NCBI RefSeq assembly: GCF_019393635.1
Contig: NC_057861.1
Location: 721,034,232 to 721,098,231, forward strand
Direction of reading: 5' to 3'
Length of the DNA: 64,000 bases
Source of the DNA: Dromiciops gliroides
Taxonomy: Eukaryota > Chordata > Mammalia > Microbiotheria > Microbiotheriidae
Numbering within the stretch: the stretch's first letter is position 1; the number at the start of each line of letters is the position of its first letter. Below the pieces are notes generated by a model. The model saw only the letters and a program-made list of their open reading frames with translations. It was not told the DNA's origin and made no database searches. This document shows positions 21,131 to 32,409 of the stretch, one piece after another. A program made the translations under genes and the position numbers.

Positions 21131-23087
21131 CTTTTGTCTTTTAACTTGCCTCAGCACATGAGACCTTTAAACCTTGATTCATTATAGGAACACTGAGGTC
21201 TGTTTATCAAAGAATATCACTGTTTAAAGAAGTGACACTTCCCTTCTACTATTTTCTCCTTATTTTTTTAAAGGACCTAGGTAGAAGAAAGAACTTCTCG
21301 GAGACAAGATGGAGGAATAAGCATTAAACCCCACAACTCTCCCATACTCACCTTCAAAAAACCATAAAAGAGTTCCCCAAAACAAATCCTGGGACATTAG
21401 AGTCAGAAAAAAGACAGGATAAAAGTCTTTGAGCCCAAGAAACTTGAAAGATTGTCATGAAAGGTCTGTCTCACTTGGGTAAGTGGGGAGCACAGTCCAG
21501 GGCAGGAAGCATCCTAGCAAACCAGCAGCAGGCCCTGAGCCACACTGTGGTGGAACAGGCAAAAGCCAACAGCAGGACCTCCGCAGACTAAGATCTGCCT
21601 CAGCATAGCCAGGGGAATAGGCAAACTTTAATTCTGAGAACCACCATCTGTTTCATTGTAGCCCTAGGAAAATAGGTGTCTGCCAGCCCAATAGGTATCT
21701 AAGCAAATAGGCATCTACAGGCTCCAGGTTTCTGCCACATGCTTCACTGTTGCCCCAGGGAAATGAAGAAACACCCAACCTGCCTCAGCACACCCAAGAA
21801 ACCAAGACTAGGAAAATGACTCAGCACTAAGTAAGACCTGATTTAACCCCTATGACCTCCATGAGCAGAGACAACTCCTACTCCAACCCATTAGCATAGT
21901 ATCAGACACAAGAGACCCTATGGGCCTCAGGGCAACATCAGTACAATACAAGTTAAAGGCCACAGTCTGCAGCCCCTGGAAGAAGAAGCCTAAGATAGTG
22001 CCCTGTCCATCCCAGGAGCAAAGAAAGGATAAGGACAAAAAGATCCCAGAGGAAAAGAAAGGAAAAGGGCAAAAAGATGAGCAAAATACAACAATAGCAA
22101 CAAGAATCTTATCACTATAAGTTATTATGGTGACAGGGAATATCAAGACACAAACTCAAATGAGTATAATAATGTCAAAACACCAAAATACCTATGGGCA
22201 AATCTTCAAAGAAAAACAGGATGTGGTCAAAAGCCAAGAAGTTTCTCATGGAAGATCTAAAAAAATATATTTTTTAATTTAAAAAAAAGCTTAAAATCAT
22301 AGAAGTAAGGTAGAAGAAAAATTGGGAAAAGAAAAGAGATTGATACAAGAGAATTATGAAAAGAGTCAACAGCTTGGAAAAAAGAAAACAACTGCTTCGA
22401 ATTTAGAATTTCCCAAATGGAGAAGGAGATAAAAAAATTCACTGAAGAAAACAAGTCCTTAAAAAGTTCAGTTGGCCAAATAGCAAAGAAATGACAAAAC
22501 TTAATTGAGGAAGACAACTCCTTAAAAGTTAGAATTGGGCAAGTGGAAGTAAATCATTATGAGACATCAAGAATCAATCAAGCAAATTCAATGAGAAAAA
22601 TAGAAGAAAATATATATCTCATGGGGAAAACAACAACAACAACAACAAAGAACAACAACAAACAACAACAACAACACAACTGTTCTGGAAACTAGACCTA
22701 AGAGAGACAATGTCAGAATCATTGGATTACCTGAAATTCATAATCAAAAGGATGACTTGGATAGCATATTTCAAGAAATTATCAAGGAAAAGTGCCCTGA
22801 TATCCTGGAACACAGGGGTGCATCATTAAAAGACTGGTAATTGTGGAACATGGTATTTTGGAAGGCAATGAAGCTCAGACTAAACCAAGAATCATTTACC
22901 CAGCCAAAAAAAAAAAAAAAGGCATCAAGAGAAAAGATGATGAGTAGAAGGAGAGGAGATTAAATAAAGTGGGAGGGGGAAATGACAGAAGAGAGGGCAG
23001 ATCCAGGGAAGCAATAGACAGAAGCAAACCATTTATGAGGAGGGAAAGGGTAAATGGGGAAAGAAGACAAACAGGAGGAAAACTAGG

Positions 23088-23345
23088 ATGGAAGGAAATA
23101 TAGAGCTAATAGTCACGAATATGAATGTGAATGGGATTCTCTCTCCCATAAAACTGAAGTGTATCAAAACCCAAAATCTAACAATATGGTGTTTACAAGA
23201 AACACACTTGAAGCATAGGGACACACAGAGTAAAGGCAGGAACTGGAGTAAAATCTATTATGCTTTAGCTGACATAAAAAAGGGGGGGGGGGCAATCCTG
23301 ATCTCAGACAAAGTCAAAACAAAAGTAGAAATTTTTTTCTTTTAA
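23088..23345 (+). pseudogene. L1 ORF2 endonuclease domain, N-terminal part
   Basis: An 85-codon open segment of the apurinic-like endonuclease that nicks target DNA for L1. Readable blocks are NVNG near the start, LTIWCLQETHLK with the catalytic Glu context, and GGGAILISDKV. An eight-base-plus G run (about 23282) suggests a frame slip, and the frame then ends. It is continued at 26737 after the insertions. Confidence 0.85.
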
Positions 23346-23447
23346 TAAGAGAGAAGTTAAGAAATAGTATCTTGCTAAAAGGCACCATAAACAGTGAAAT
23401 AATAGCAATGTTAAAATATATGCACCAAGTCATATAGCATCCAAATT

Positions 23448-23570
23448 ATTTTTTTTTACCAGCAGGCATTGAGGGTTAAGTGACTTGCCCAAGGTCACAC
23501 ATGTAGTAAGTGTCACATATTTGAGGCCAGATTTGAATTCAGGTCCTCCTGAATCCAGGGCCAGTGCTTT
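23448..23570 (-). mobile_element. 5'-truncated SINE inside L1/HAL1 junction
   Basis: Antisense WSINE1/MIR-like copy lacking about the first 30 bp of its head. It inserted in the sequence agcatccaaatt (23436-23447 and 23571-23582), which is also the left TSD of the HAL1 beside it. Confidence 0.9.
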
Positions 23571-24864
23571 AGCATCCAAATTCTTTTTTTTTTTAATTGA
23601 ATAGAATTTTGTTTTCCAAAATATATGTAAAAACAAATTTTAACATCAATTTTTTAAAAAATTGTGTTCCAACTTCTCTTCCTCCTCCATTCCCACCCCC
23701 CTACCCAGTAGAACTCAAGCATTTCAAAATAAGTTATACATGAGTAGTCATGGAAAACATTCCCACATTAGCTAGGTTGTGAGAGAAAAGTAAAAAAAAA
23801 AAGTTCAGATTGAGTAATTGTCAAAGAGGAAAAACTAAAAATAAAAAAAAATGTGTTTCCATCTGTTTTCAGATACTATCAGTTCTTTCTCTATAGATGG
23901 GTTGCCATTTTCATAAGCCCTTCAGGGATATATTTGATCATTGCCTTGATGAAAATAACCACATGCTTCCTAGCAGATCATCTTACACTCTTGCTGTTAT
24001 TTTGTATACAGTATATTTCACTCTGCTTCAGTTCATGTAGGTCTTACCAGGTTTTTCTGATAGTATTCTGTTCTTTATAACCTGTATAAAGTACCTTAAA
24101 CTTGACAAAACATTTTCTTCATATTAGCCCAGCTAAATAGGTACCATATGTTTTGTCATTATAATCAATCATCATAACTATTTCCCTCCATCCTATTCCC
24201 TTCCCATGATATTTATTCTATTTCCTATTATCTTTTAACCTATTCCTCCTCAAAAGTATTTTACTTCTGACTGTCCCCTCCCCTACTTTGCACTCCCTTT
24301 TTTTCACCCTTCCTTCCTTATCCTCTTCCCCTCATACTTTCCTTTAGGGTTAAATAGATTACTCCTCCCAACTGGTTGTGAATGTTATTCCCTCCATGAG
24401 CCAACTGATGAGTTTAAGGTCTTTGAGATAATTCTGTGTTCCAAATTTTCTTCCTCCCTCTCTCCTCAACCCTCCCTATGAAATCAAGCAATTCAATATG
24501 TCATACTTGTGCAATAATGCAGAACATTTTCACCTTCCTTGAAAGTGTTTTGTTTTTACTGCTCTCTCCCCCAATCTGCCCTTCCCTCCTTCCCATCCCT
24601 CCCCCCCTTAACATCCCTCCTCTCCCTCAGGGCAAAAATATATTACTATACCTATTTGAGTATGTTTGTTAGTCCTTCTTTGAGCCAATTCTGATGATAT
24701 TAAGGTTCACTCACTCCCCAATTCCTTCCCCCTCTTCCCCTCCCCTCCATAAGCTTTTTTCTTGTTTCTGTCATGTGAACCACCTCTCCCTAGATCATCT
24801 ATCCCCTTCCCCCTCCCCCAGTCTATTTGTCCTACACCTCAACCCTATTTTAAAGATGTCATCA

Positions 24865-24965
24865 TGGTGGCACAGTGGACCATGCACCAGCCCTGGACCC
24901 AGGAGGATCAAACCGAAATCTGGCCCCAGACATAAGATACCCCACCCCGTCTGCCCCACAAAGAA
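24865..24965 (+). repeat. SINE relic embedded in HAL1 3' region (copy 1)
   Basis: 'tggtggcacagtggaccatgcaccagccctggacccaggagg' type head followed by a decayed core. It is antisense to the HAL1 and lies at the same internal position as the relic at 47212-47350 in the other HAL1 copy. Confidence 0.8.
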
Positions 24966-25095
24966 CAAAACATAAATGCTTTACAGAAATCATCCCTTTG
25001 TATTCAGTGTGAATTCCTTACTGAAATAGTTCTTATGAGTTGAAAGTATTATCTTCCCATTTAGGAATATAAACAGTTTGAGCTTTTAATATCCC

Positions 25096-26115
25096 TCATG
25101 AAGTCTTTTTCCTATTTACCTTTTTATGCTTCTCCAGGGTCTTGTTTTGAAAGTCAAATTTTCTATTCAGTTCAGGTCTTTTCATTACAAATGCCTGAAA
25201 GTCCTCTTTCTCATTGAAATTCCATTTTTTCTTCTCAAAGATTGTGATTAGTGATGCTGGGTATATGATTTTTAGCTGCAGTCCCAGTTCCTTTGTCCTC
25301 TGGAATATCATATTCCATGCCCTCTGGTCCTTTAATGTAGAAGCTGCTAGATCATGTTTTATCCTTATTGGAGCTCCACAGTATTTGAATTCCCTTTTTC
25401 TAGCTGCTTGTAATATTTTCTCCTTGACCTGTGAATTCTGGAATTTGGCTATAATATTCCTGGAGGTTTTCCTTTTGGTAACTTTCAGGAGGTGATCAGT
25501 GGATTCTTTCGATTTCTATTTTAGCTTCTGCTTCTAGAATATCAGGGCAATTTTCCCTCACAATCTCTTTGAGGATGGTGTCTAAGCTCTTGTTTTGGTA
25601 ATGGTTTTCAGGTAGTCCAGTGATTTTCAAATTATCTCTCCTAGATTTATTTTCCAGGACAGTTGTTTTTCCAAGGAAATATTTCACATTGCCCTCTATT
25701 TTTTCATTCAATTGGATTTGCTTTACTGTGTCTTGGTTTCTCATAAGGTCACTATCTTCCATTTGTTCAATCCTAATTCTTAGGCAGTTGTTTTCATCAG
25801 ACAGTTTTTTAATCTCCTTTTCCATTTGGCTTTTCAAACTGTTGACTTTTTTTTCTCATGACTCTCCTGCATTGCTCTCATTTCTCTTTCCATTCCTTCT
25901 TCTCTTTCTCTACGTCTTCATTCTACCTCTCCTACTTTCTTTTCAAAGTGCCTTTTGAGAGCTTCCATGGCCTAAGATCAGTTCATATTTTTCTTGGTAG
26001 CTTTGGATGTTGGAGCTTTGACCCTGTTATTATCTTCTTCTTCTGAGATTGTATTGTTGTCTACCTTACCCCCAAAGAAGTTTTTGACGGTCTTCTGCTT
26101 TCTCTGCCTACTCAT
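25096..26115 (-). pseudogene. HAL1 ORF1 (L1 ORF1p-like), broken
   Basis: ORF1 starts at the ATG at 26115 (MSRQRKQK...). Residues cover an N-terminal basic segment, a coiled coil (MEKEIKKLSDENNCLRIRIEQ region), the RRM-like start NLKITGLPE, and a C-terminal domain ending ELNRKFDFQNK. A few stops and a frameshift near 25490 divide it into two frames (25837-25496 and 25311-25096 are the longest). It lacks the 63-bp coiled-coil repeats seen in the L1 at 3305-5004. Confidence 0.85.
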
Positions 26116-26932
26116 CCTGGTTTACTATTTCTTGGCTTTTTACTCCTTCTTAAAGTGTAGCGCTGCTTCCAGGACACAATGTTTGTGCTACAGCATGGTC
26201 CAAGGGTTGATAGGACTTCTCAGCCTGCCTGTCTTGTGAGTAATCATGGCCACCCAGAAACAGAAGTCTGATAGAACTCTGATTCTCTATGGTCAGAAGC
26301 TTGGAGTGCTTTTGCCCCTCCTGCACTGGGCCACCACCACTTGATTCAGCCCACTGGTTCAGATCCAGGGCTCTTTGCCCCAACTTCAGTAGGGAGTAGG
26401 GAGTAGGCCTACTGCCAAAACCCCTCATCAGTCCATGATTGGAGCCTCAGAAGCTGCTGTTGCTGAAGCCTGTGACTGGCACTGGAAGCACTGTCCCTGG
26501 CTGAGTCCAGACAGGGCACTGAGCTGTTCAGCCTAATCAGTAGGTGATCAGAATTGCTCTCTTTTGAGGAGAAATAGTCTCACTCTGTTCTTAAATGCAT
26601 TAGGCTGCTCTGGGTTTTGTTTTTTTACCGTATTATTTGGGCATGAGTGGATGGGTTTATCTGGAGCTCGTGGGAGTCACAGTCTCTCCTCCGACATCTT
26701 GGGTCCACCTACTCTGATTCCAGCATCCAAATTCTTAAAGAAGTTATGTGAACTACAGAAAAAAATAGACAAAGAAACTATACAAATGTAAGACCTCTCA
26801 GAATTCAATAAATCCAACCAAAATTTAACAACAAAGAAATTAAGGAAATAGAAATGTAAAAGAGATAACTAGAATAGTAGAAGAGTTACATAGGATAAAT
26901 CTTTGGAGTAAACTAAATAGAAACAGATAGGA

Positions 26933-26975
26933 ATATATCTATATCTATATCTATATCTATATCTATATCTATATC
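26933..26975 (+). repeat. (TATATC)n hexanucleotide microsatellite
   Basis: About seven tandem hexamers expanded within the L1 ORF2 remnant. Confidence 0.95.
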
Positions 26976-28224
26976 ACTCAGTAGCACATGACACATACAC
27001 AAAATTTGACCATATATTAGGGAATAGAAACCTGAAGATCAAATGTAGAAAGGCAGAAAAATTAAATTTACTTTTTTCAAAACATAAAATAACAAAAATG
27101 ATATTAAACTAAAGGTAGTAGAAAGATAGATTAAAATTAATTGGAAACTAAATAATCTTAAAGAATAAGTGGGCCAAAGAACAAATCATAGAAACAATCA
27201 ATAATTTCATTAAAGAGGACAAAAATGAGAGAGTATCCCAAAATATATGGTATACAGCCAAAGCAGTATTTAGGGGAAAATTTATTTCTCTAAATTCTTA
27301 CATCAACCAAATGGAAAAAGAAGAGATCAATGAATTAGGCATGAAATGAAAAAAGAAAAACTTCAAAAAGAACAAATTAAAAATCCCCAGTTGAGCACCA
27401 AATTGAAAATCCTGAAAATCAAATGTGAGATTAATCATATTAAAAGAAAAAAACCTGAGGAAATAAATAAATCTAGGATTTAGTTTTGCAGGGGAAAATA
27501 AGATAAATAAGCCATTGGTTGATCTAATTTTTTTTAAAAGAAGAAAACTAAATATACTGTATCAAAAAAGAAAAGGTTGAACTCACACCAATGAAGAAGG
27601 AATTAAAGTGATCATTAGGAAATATTTTGCCAGCTATATGTCAATAAATCTGACAATCCAAATGAAAATGAATATTTCTGAAGATATAAGTTACCCAGAT
27701 TAACAGATCAGGGAATAGAATGCCAAAATAACCCCATTTTAGAAAAAAAAATTGAACAAATCATTAATGAACTCCCTAAGACCTAATCTGTGGGGCCAAA
27801 TGGGTTCACAAGTGAATTCTATCAAACATTTAAAGAACAGTACATTCCAACACTATGTAAATTATTTGGAAATATAGGAGGTAAAGGATACCTACCAAAC
27901 CCCTTTTATGACACAAATATGGTGCTGATACCTAAAGCATAAGAACCAAAACAGAGAAAGGCATTTATAGACCAATTTTCTTAACAAATAATGATGCAAA
28001 AAATTTGAACAAAATAGTAGGAAAATGATTATAGCACTATGCCACAAGGATTATACACTATGACCAGATGGGATTTATACCAGTAATGTGGGGTTAGTTC
28101 AGTATTAGGAACACCATCAACATAACCATATCAATAACAAAACCACAGAAATCATATCAATAAAGAGTTGCTGAGAAAGCTTTTGACAAACTGCAGGACC
28201 CTTTACTATTAAAAACACTAGAGA

Positions 28225-28382
28225 GGGGCAGTTTGGTGGCACAGTGGATAAAGCACTGGCCCTGGATTCAGGAGGACCTGAGTTCAAATCTGGCCTCAGA
28301 CACTTGACACTTACTAGATGTGTGACCCTGGGCAAGTCACTTAACCCCCATTGCCCCCCCAAAAAACTACAAACAAACAAAC
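28225..28382 (+). mobile_element. tRNA-derived SINE (WSINE1/MIR-like)
   Basis: Full copy with a C-run and A-rich tail, inserted in L1 ORF2. TSD aaacactagagag at about 28212-28224, repeated as acacactagagag at 28384-28396. Confidence 0.95.
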
Positions 28383-28613
28383 AACACACTAGAGAGCACT
28401 GGAATAAAGGGAGACTTCCTTAAGATGATAAACTGTACATATCTAAAATCATCAGCAAACATTGTAAGTAATGGGGAGAAGCTAGAAGCCTTCCCAATAC
28501 AATCAGGGATGAAGTATAGATGCCTATTATCACCACTATTTTTCAATATAGTACTAAAAATGTTAGTATAGAAATAAGAGAAGAAAAAGAAACTGAAGGA
28601 ATCAGAGTAGGCA

Positions 28614-28835
28614 ATGAGGAAACAAAGCTATCACTCTGTAGATGATATGATGGTATACTTAGAGAACCCTAGAGTATCAATTATGAAACCCCTTGAAATA
28701 ATTAACAACTGTTGCAAAGTTGTGGGATATAAGATAAACCCACATAAATCATCAGCATTTCTTTATATGACCAACAAACTCCAGCAGCAAGACTTAGAAA
28801 GAGATAGTCCATTTAAAATAGCTATAAAAATATAA
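28614..28835 (+). pseudogene. L1 ORF2 reverse transcriptase core remnant
   Basis: A 73-codon open segment around the RT catalytic motif. The DD pair is present (VDDMMVYLENP), but the residues normally before it are changed, and stops lie on both sides. Downstream NNCCKVVGYKINPHKSSAFLY matches the thumb region of mammalian L1 RT. Confidence 0.85.
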
Positions 28836-29215
28836 AAAACTTGTGAGTCTACCTGCCAAGACAAATCCAGCAGCTATATGAACATAATTATGAATTTTTT
28901 TTTACACAAATAAAGTCACATCTTAACAACTGGAAAAAAATTAATTGCTCATGGGTAAACCAAGTCAATATAATAAAAATTATACTGCCTAAATCAATTT
29001 ACTTATTCAATGCCACACCAATCAAACTACAAAAAAAAACAAGAAAGAGCCAGAAAAAATAACAATAAAATTCATCTAGAAGAACAAAAGGTAAAAAATA
29101 TCAAGGGAAAGAATGAAAAAAAACTACAAAGGAAGGTGACTTACCAATACCACATCTAATACTATATTATAAAGTGGCAATTACCAAAACAAGCTGGTAC
29201 TGGCTAAGAACATAG

Positions 29216-30300
29216 TGCTGAATTTGTTAAATAATTACAAAAATGAAGCAGCTGTTAACATATCAGAAATAATATAAAAATCCTACCTATTCTGATCTAA
29301 CTTTGAATTCCTATGGCAACAAATTTTTGCTACATGCAATGCCAATGGCCTCTGAATTCTGAAATGAAATTCTTAGCATCTATAATGAGATTCTTTTTCA
29401 CTGGTTCATAAAAAAATGATTCTTGCTATTTTGAATGGGATTAAATTGTGCAGTATAATAGGAATGTGTATATGGGTTATGTATGTGTGTGTGCACATGT
29501 AGACACGCTTTCACCAGCCAGAGATCATCTCCCAAGCTTTTAAGAATCTATTCATCAAAGTCATTGTCTCTTCTCTAACAACACAAAACAACTGAGCCCC
29601 AACTGGCTATCCTTGATCTACTTGTTGATAAAAAGCTCAATCATATAAATGATTCGTTATTCATCCACTCCTTGTCTTCCATATACTTAAACTCTGTAGC
29701 GATTTGCTCATTGAATCAGACAATGTATGCATGCACATCATTTCAACAAAGCTGGAGAAAATAGTCCACTTCTCCAGGAAAGCCTCATTGTGAATGCTGA
29801 TCAAAGCAGCAGTAATGTGCAGGCTTGCCTTGTAACCTCTATTTAACTGTGATACTGTCAAAATAACAGGGCTGTGACTTGCGTCTCTCCAAATTATTCC
29901 TGTTAATGTAGCCTTTGTTGTTTCTGAAATCATCCTTCAGAGATGATTTTTAGTGACATCTCTGTATACCCAAAGAGCTGAGTTACCCTCTAAATTACAT
30001 TCACTTGTTCCAAGAAATTAAATTAAGATTCTCAAAACCAGGGCAATGGGATGGTTGAGACTACTGAAGTTTTTATCAAGGTGGAGTATGTGGTGAATAC
30101 AACATTCTTCAAGGAGAAGACAATGAAGATATCTTCACTCATAATTAAAACCTTACTAATGAAGAAAGAGAGCAAAGTAGGGAATAAGAAGGGTAGAAGT
30201 AGCCTTTCTCCTTTTTGTAAAACAGTTTTGTTATTTTGGGTTCTTCAGTGGTGATCCAGAAACAGCTGATTGGTCACAAAAGAAAGCAAAAAAAAGGAAG
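29216..30300. other. Unassigned stretch with a 90-codon frame
   Basis: No repeat recognised. A minus-strand 90-codon frame (29661-29933) does not resemble a family I know and has no flanking splice signals I would trust. I do not call it a gene. Confidence 0.4.
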
Positions 30301-30309
30301 AAAACAAGT

Positions 30310-30730
30310 ACGTATCAAAGTGCTACTATATGCCTAGGAGTGTGCTAAGCACTCTACAAATATGATCACTTTTGATACTCACAAAAATTCTGCAATGTTG
30401 GTGCTATTATTATTATACAGATGGGAAAAATGAAGCAGATAGGAGTTAAAAGTGGATTGTCCAAGATCACATAACAAATAGGTATCTGGGAGGGGAGGGT
30501 GGCAGCTAGTTGGTGAAGTGGATAAAGCACCGGCCCTGGATTCAGGAGGACCTGAGTTCAAATCCAACCTCAGATATTTGACACTAGCTGCATGACCCTG
30601 GGCAAATCACTTAACTCTCATTGCTCCCCACACCCCCAAAAAAGATATCTGGGCCTGGCTTTGAAATCAGGTCTTCCTCACTCCACATTACAGCCAACAC
30701 TCTACTTACTGGGTCACCTAGCTGCCTGCA
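30310..30730 (-). repeat. MIR-family SINE split by a younger SINE
   Basis: Left part: 'gtgtgctaagcactct', 'tattattattatacagatgg', 'ccaagatcacataacaaatag'. Right part after the SINE: 'ctggctttgaaatcagg', 'gggtcacctagctgcc'. Confidence 0.75.
30491..30643 (+). mobile_element. tRNA-derived SINE (WSINE1/MIR-like)
   Basis: Full-length copy inserted in the MIR. TSD ggtatctggg (30481-30490) versus gatatctggg (30644-30653). Confidence 0.95.
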
Positions 30731-30859
30731 CAAAGTATAGTACAGGTTATCAGAAGGTTACTTTCTTATTATTAGCATGACCTTAGTTCTTTCAAGAGTT
30801 ATCACTATCCCTCCTGGCTTGTAACCTTGGGATCAGCCTGAATGATTCATTATGCCCTT

Positions 30860-31345
30860 AATCTACTCCACTTAACCCTATATCCATTCACTTATCCAAG
30901 TCTTATTAATACTATTTGTTTACTTCTTTCCACTCACAAGATCACCTCTTTGGTTTATTGCAAAACCTAATTTGTCTCTCAAATTCCATTTTCTTCTTTT
31001 GAAAGGTACTGAAAAAAATCTTCAATATCAGTTATAGTTATATTTAAGAACACTCAATGGCTTCTTATTATCTCTAAGATAAAATGCAAATTCCTTACTT
31101 AGATATTTAAAGCACTTTCTAATCTAGCTACATCCTACTTATCCCATGCCATTTCCCTATGTGCATTCTACAGTCTAACTAAACTGGCCAACTTGCTTGA
31201 CATTCCATCTCCCAGATCTTTGTCTTTTCAGAGACTTCAACTCCCTCATATCTTGAATCTACATTCTGTGATACACCTTCTATCTCTTCTAATTATTTTC
31301 TTCCTTCCGTGCTCAGCCACAGGGAAATATAACCTCCTTGAAGGA
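30860..31345 (+). repeat. L2 LINE 3' region
   Basis: 'tcaatggcttcttattatctctaagataaaatgcaaa', 'ctaaactggccaacttgcttgac', then 'cctccttgaaggaaggactag'. These are L2 ORF2 end and 3'UTR landmarks in order. Confidence 0.8.
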
Positions 31346-31389
31346 AGGACTAGTTTTTTTTCTTGTTATTCTAGTGTTGGTTAATTTTT

Positions 31390-31560
31390 ATTTGTTTGTT
31401 TGTTTGTTTGTGTGTTTATTTATTTATTTTTTGGTTAAGTGTCTTCTCATCCTCCCTCTTCCTCTCCCTTTTCCTCTCCTTTTGTTTCTGCTTCTGTTTC
31501 TGCTTCTGTTTCTGCTTCTTCTTCCTTCTCTTCCTGCTTTTCCTTCTCCTCCTCCTTCAT
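31390..31560. repeat. Polypyrimidine / (TTTCTGCTTCTG)n tract
   Basis: GTTT repeats, then C/T-only sequence with a 12-bp unit at 31484-31525. The Leu/Phe-rich frames through it are low-complexity artefacts. Confidence 0.9.
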
Positions 31561-31606
31561 TATACCCAAAATTTCAAGCTTGATAAGATCTTTCTACTAG
31601 TAGTGA

Positions 31607-32405
31607 TGTAGGAGGTGAAAAAAGGGTTAAAAATTGTTTAATAGAAAAACCTAAGACCCAAGGTCTAATTCAGATATTAGCTCCAAAAGGGAGTCAGAAC
31701 CCAGTTAATGGACAACTTACAAGTCAGGATGCTAAGTTCTCTTACCCATAGAAATCAGTACCCATAATGGGAACAGAGGGAGCTAGGCCATAAAGACCTT
31801 AAATAAAATGACAGGGTATAGAAATTCTAATGAAAAATGGGAAACTAGCCATGGGAAACAGAGGCATACCCAGAAAGAGCCAAATTTGTCCCCAGATTCA
31901 CCTTATGATGCGTAAACCCCCAAAACACACCTCCACTGAAAAAGGTACCTGCCTTGTGGGTTGGCTTAGAACCCTAGGAACTCCAAATTAGTATGGGCCC
32001 TGCCCTGTACCTCTTAAAGGTGGAGGATATTATAATGAGTACGACAGGCCTTTCCCCTGTACCTCCCAAAGGTGGAGATTATTATAATGAGAATGATAAT
32101 CAATTTATCCATACTATAAATATAACTGTATCTTTTTTCACTATTGGAGAGATACCTTTCTACTCTTCTGGTTCTCTCCCTATGGTCACCCACAATATTG
32201 CAATAAAATTTTGGAAACTGAGTCACAGTCTTGTAATTCTTTTGGGACGACTCATGATCAATTTGACCCCAAATTCCATCCCAAATCAGTAGGAGGTTTA
32301 TTCTTTGGTCACTGGACAAAGATATCACATATAATGTATCAGTAGCTAAATCAGTGGACATCTACCTTCTAAAAACTATTTTTAACCCTTTGCTACCCTC
32401 TGTCA
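31607..32405 (+). mobile_element. LTR-like or inverted-repeat-ended element, unclassified
   Basis: An 0.8-kb block with a polyadenylation-type 'gcaataaaatttt' near 32202 and an internal duplication of about 45 bp ('ccctgtacctc..aaaggtggag' at 32003 and 32055). Its two ends are inverted repeats of each other over about 42 bp (31607-31648 against 32365-32405), sharing the exact core gggttaaaaat. The AATAAA suggests an LTR, the inverted ends a DNA element. No TSD found. The 99-codon frame inside is not a recognised protein. Confidence 0.45.
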
Positions 32406-32409
32406 CTCT

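Larger units (their letters stand above)
23586..26721 (-). mobile_element. HAL1-type half-L1, copy 1 (full length)
   Basis: A 3.1-kb L1-derived element with 5'UTR and ORF1 but no ORF2, nested in L1 ORF2. A perfect 15-bp TSD, agcatccaaattctt, flanks it (23571-23585 and 26722-26736). Sense order: 5' end at about 26721 (CCCAAGATGTCGG), 5'UTR to 26116, ORF1 26115-25096, a long purine-rich 3' region carrying an antisense SINE relic (24865-24965), then the shared L1 3' end and an A-rich tail at 23586. HAL1s depend on L1 enzymes in trans. The family assignment follows from structure (ORF1 only, L1 tail). Confidence 0.85.
21291..29215 (+). mobile_element. Old L1 with 5'UTR, ORF1 and ORF2, split by nested insertions
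   Basis: Starts near 21291 with 'cggagacaagatggagg' (CAAGATGG at 21305-21312). 5'UTR to about 22076; ORF1 remnant about 22077-22870 with stops, a (CAA)n run and a deletion; ORF2 from about 23060. The endonuclease N-terminus is readable (NVNG, then QETHLK near 23196). Interrupted at 23448 by a SINE and a HAL1, resuming at 26737 (SKFLKKLCELQKKIDKETIQ in frame). The reverse transcriptase core survives as VDDMMVYLENP near 28640, with the usual aromatic-Ala before DD altered. Another SINE sits at 28225. Similarity stops near 29215, so the 3' quarter is missing. Dead element. Confidence 0.88.

Noticed and set aside
22628..22680. CRISPR-like or regulatory (CAA)n array
   Set aside because: A simple trinucleotide expansion inside decayed L1 ORF1. 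No spacer structure exists anywhere in this eukaryotic window.
31338..31611. Membrane proteins rich in Leu/Phe
   Set aside because: They come from a polypyrimidine repeat; composition alone explains the hydrophobic runs.
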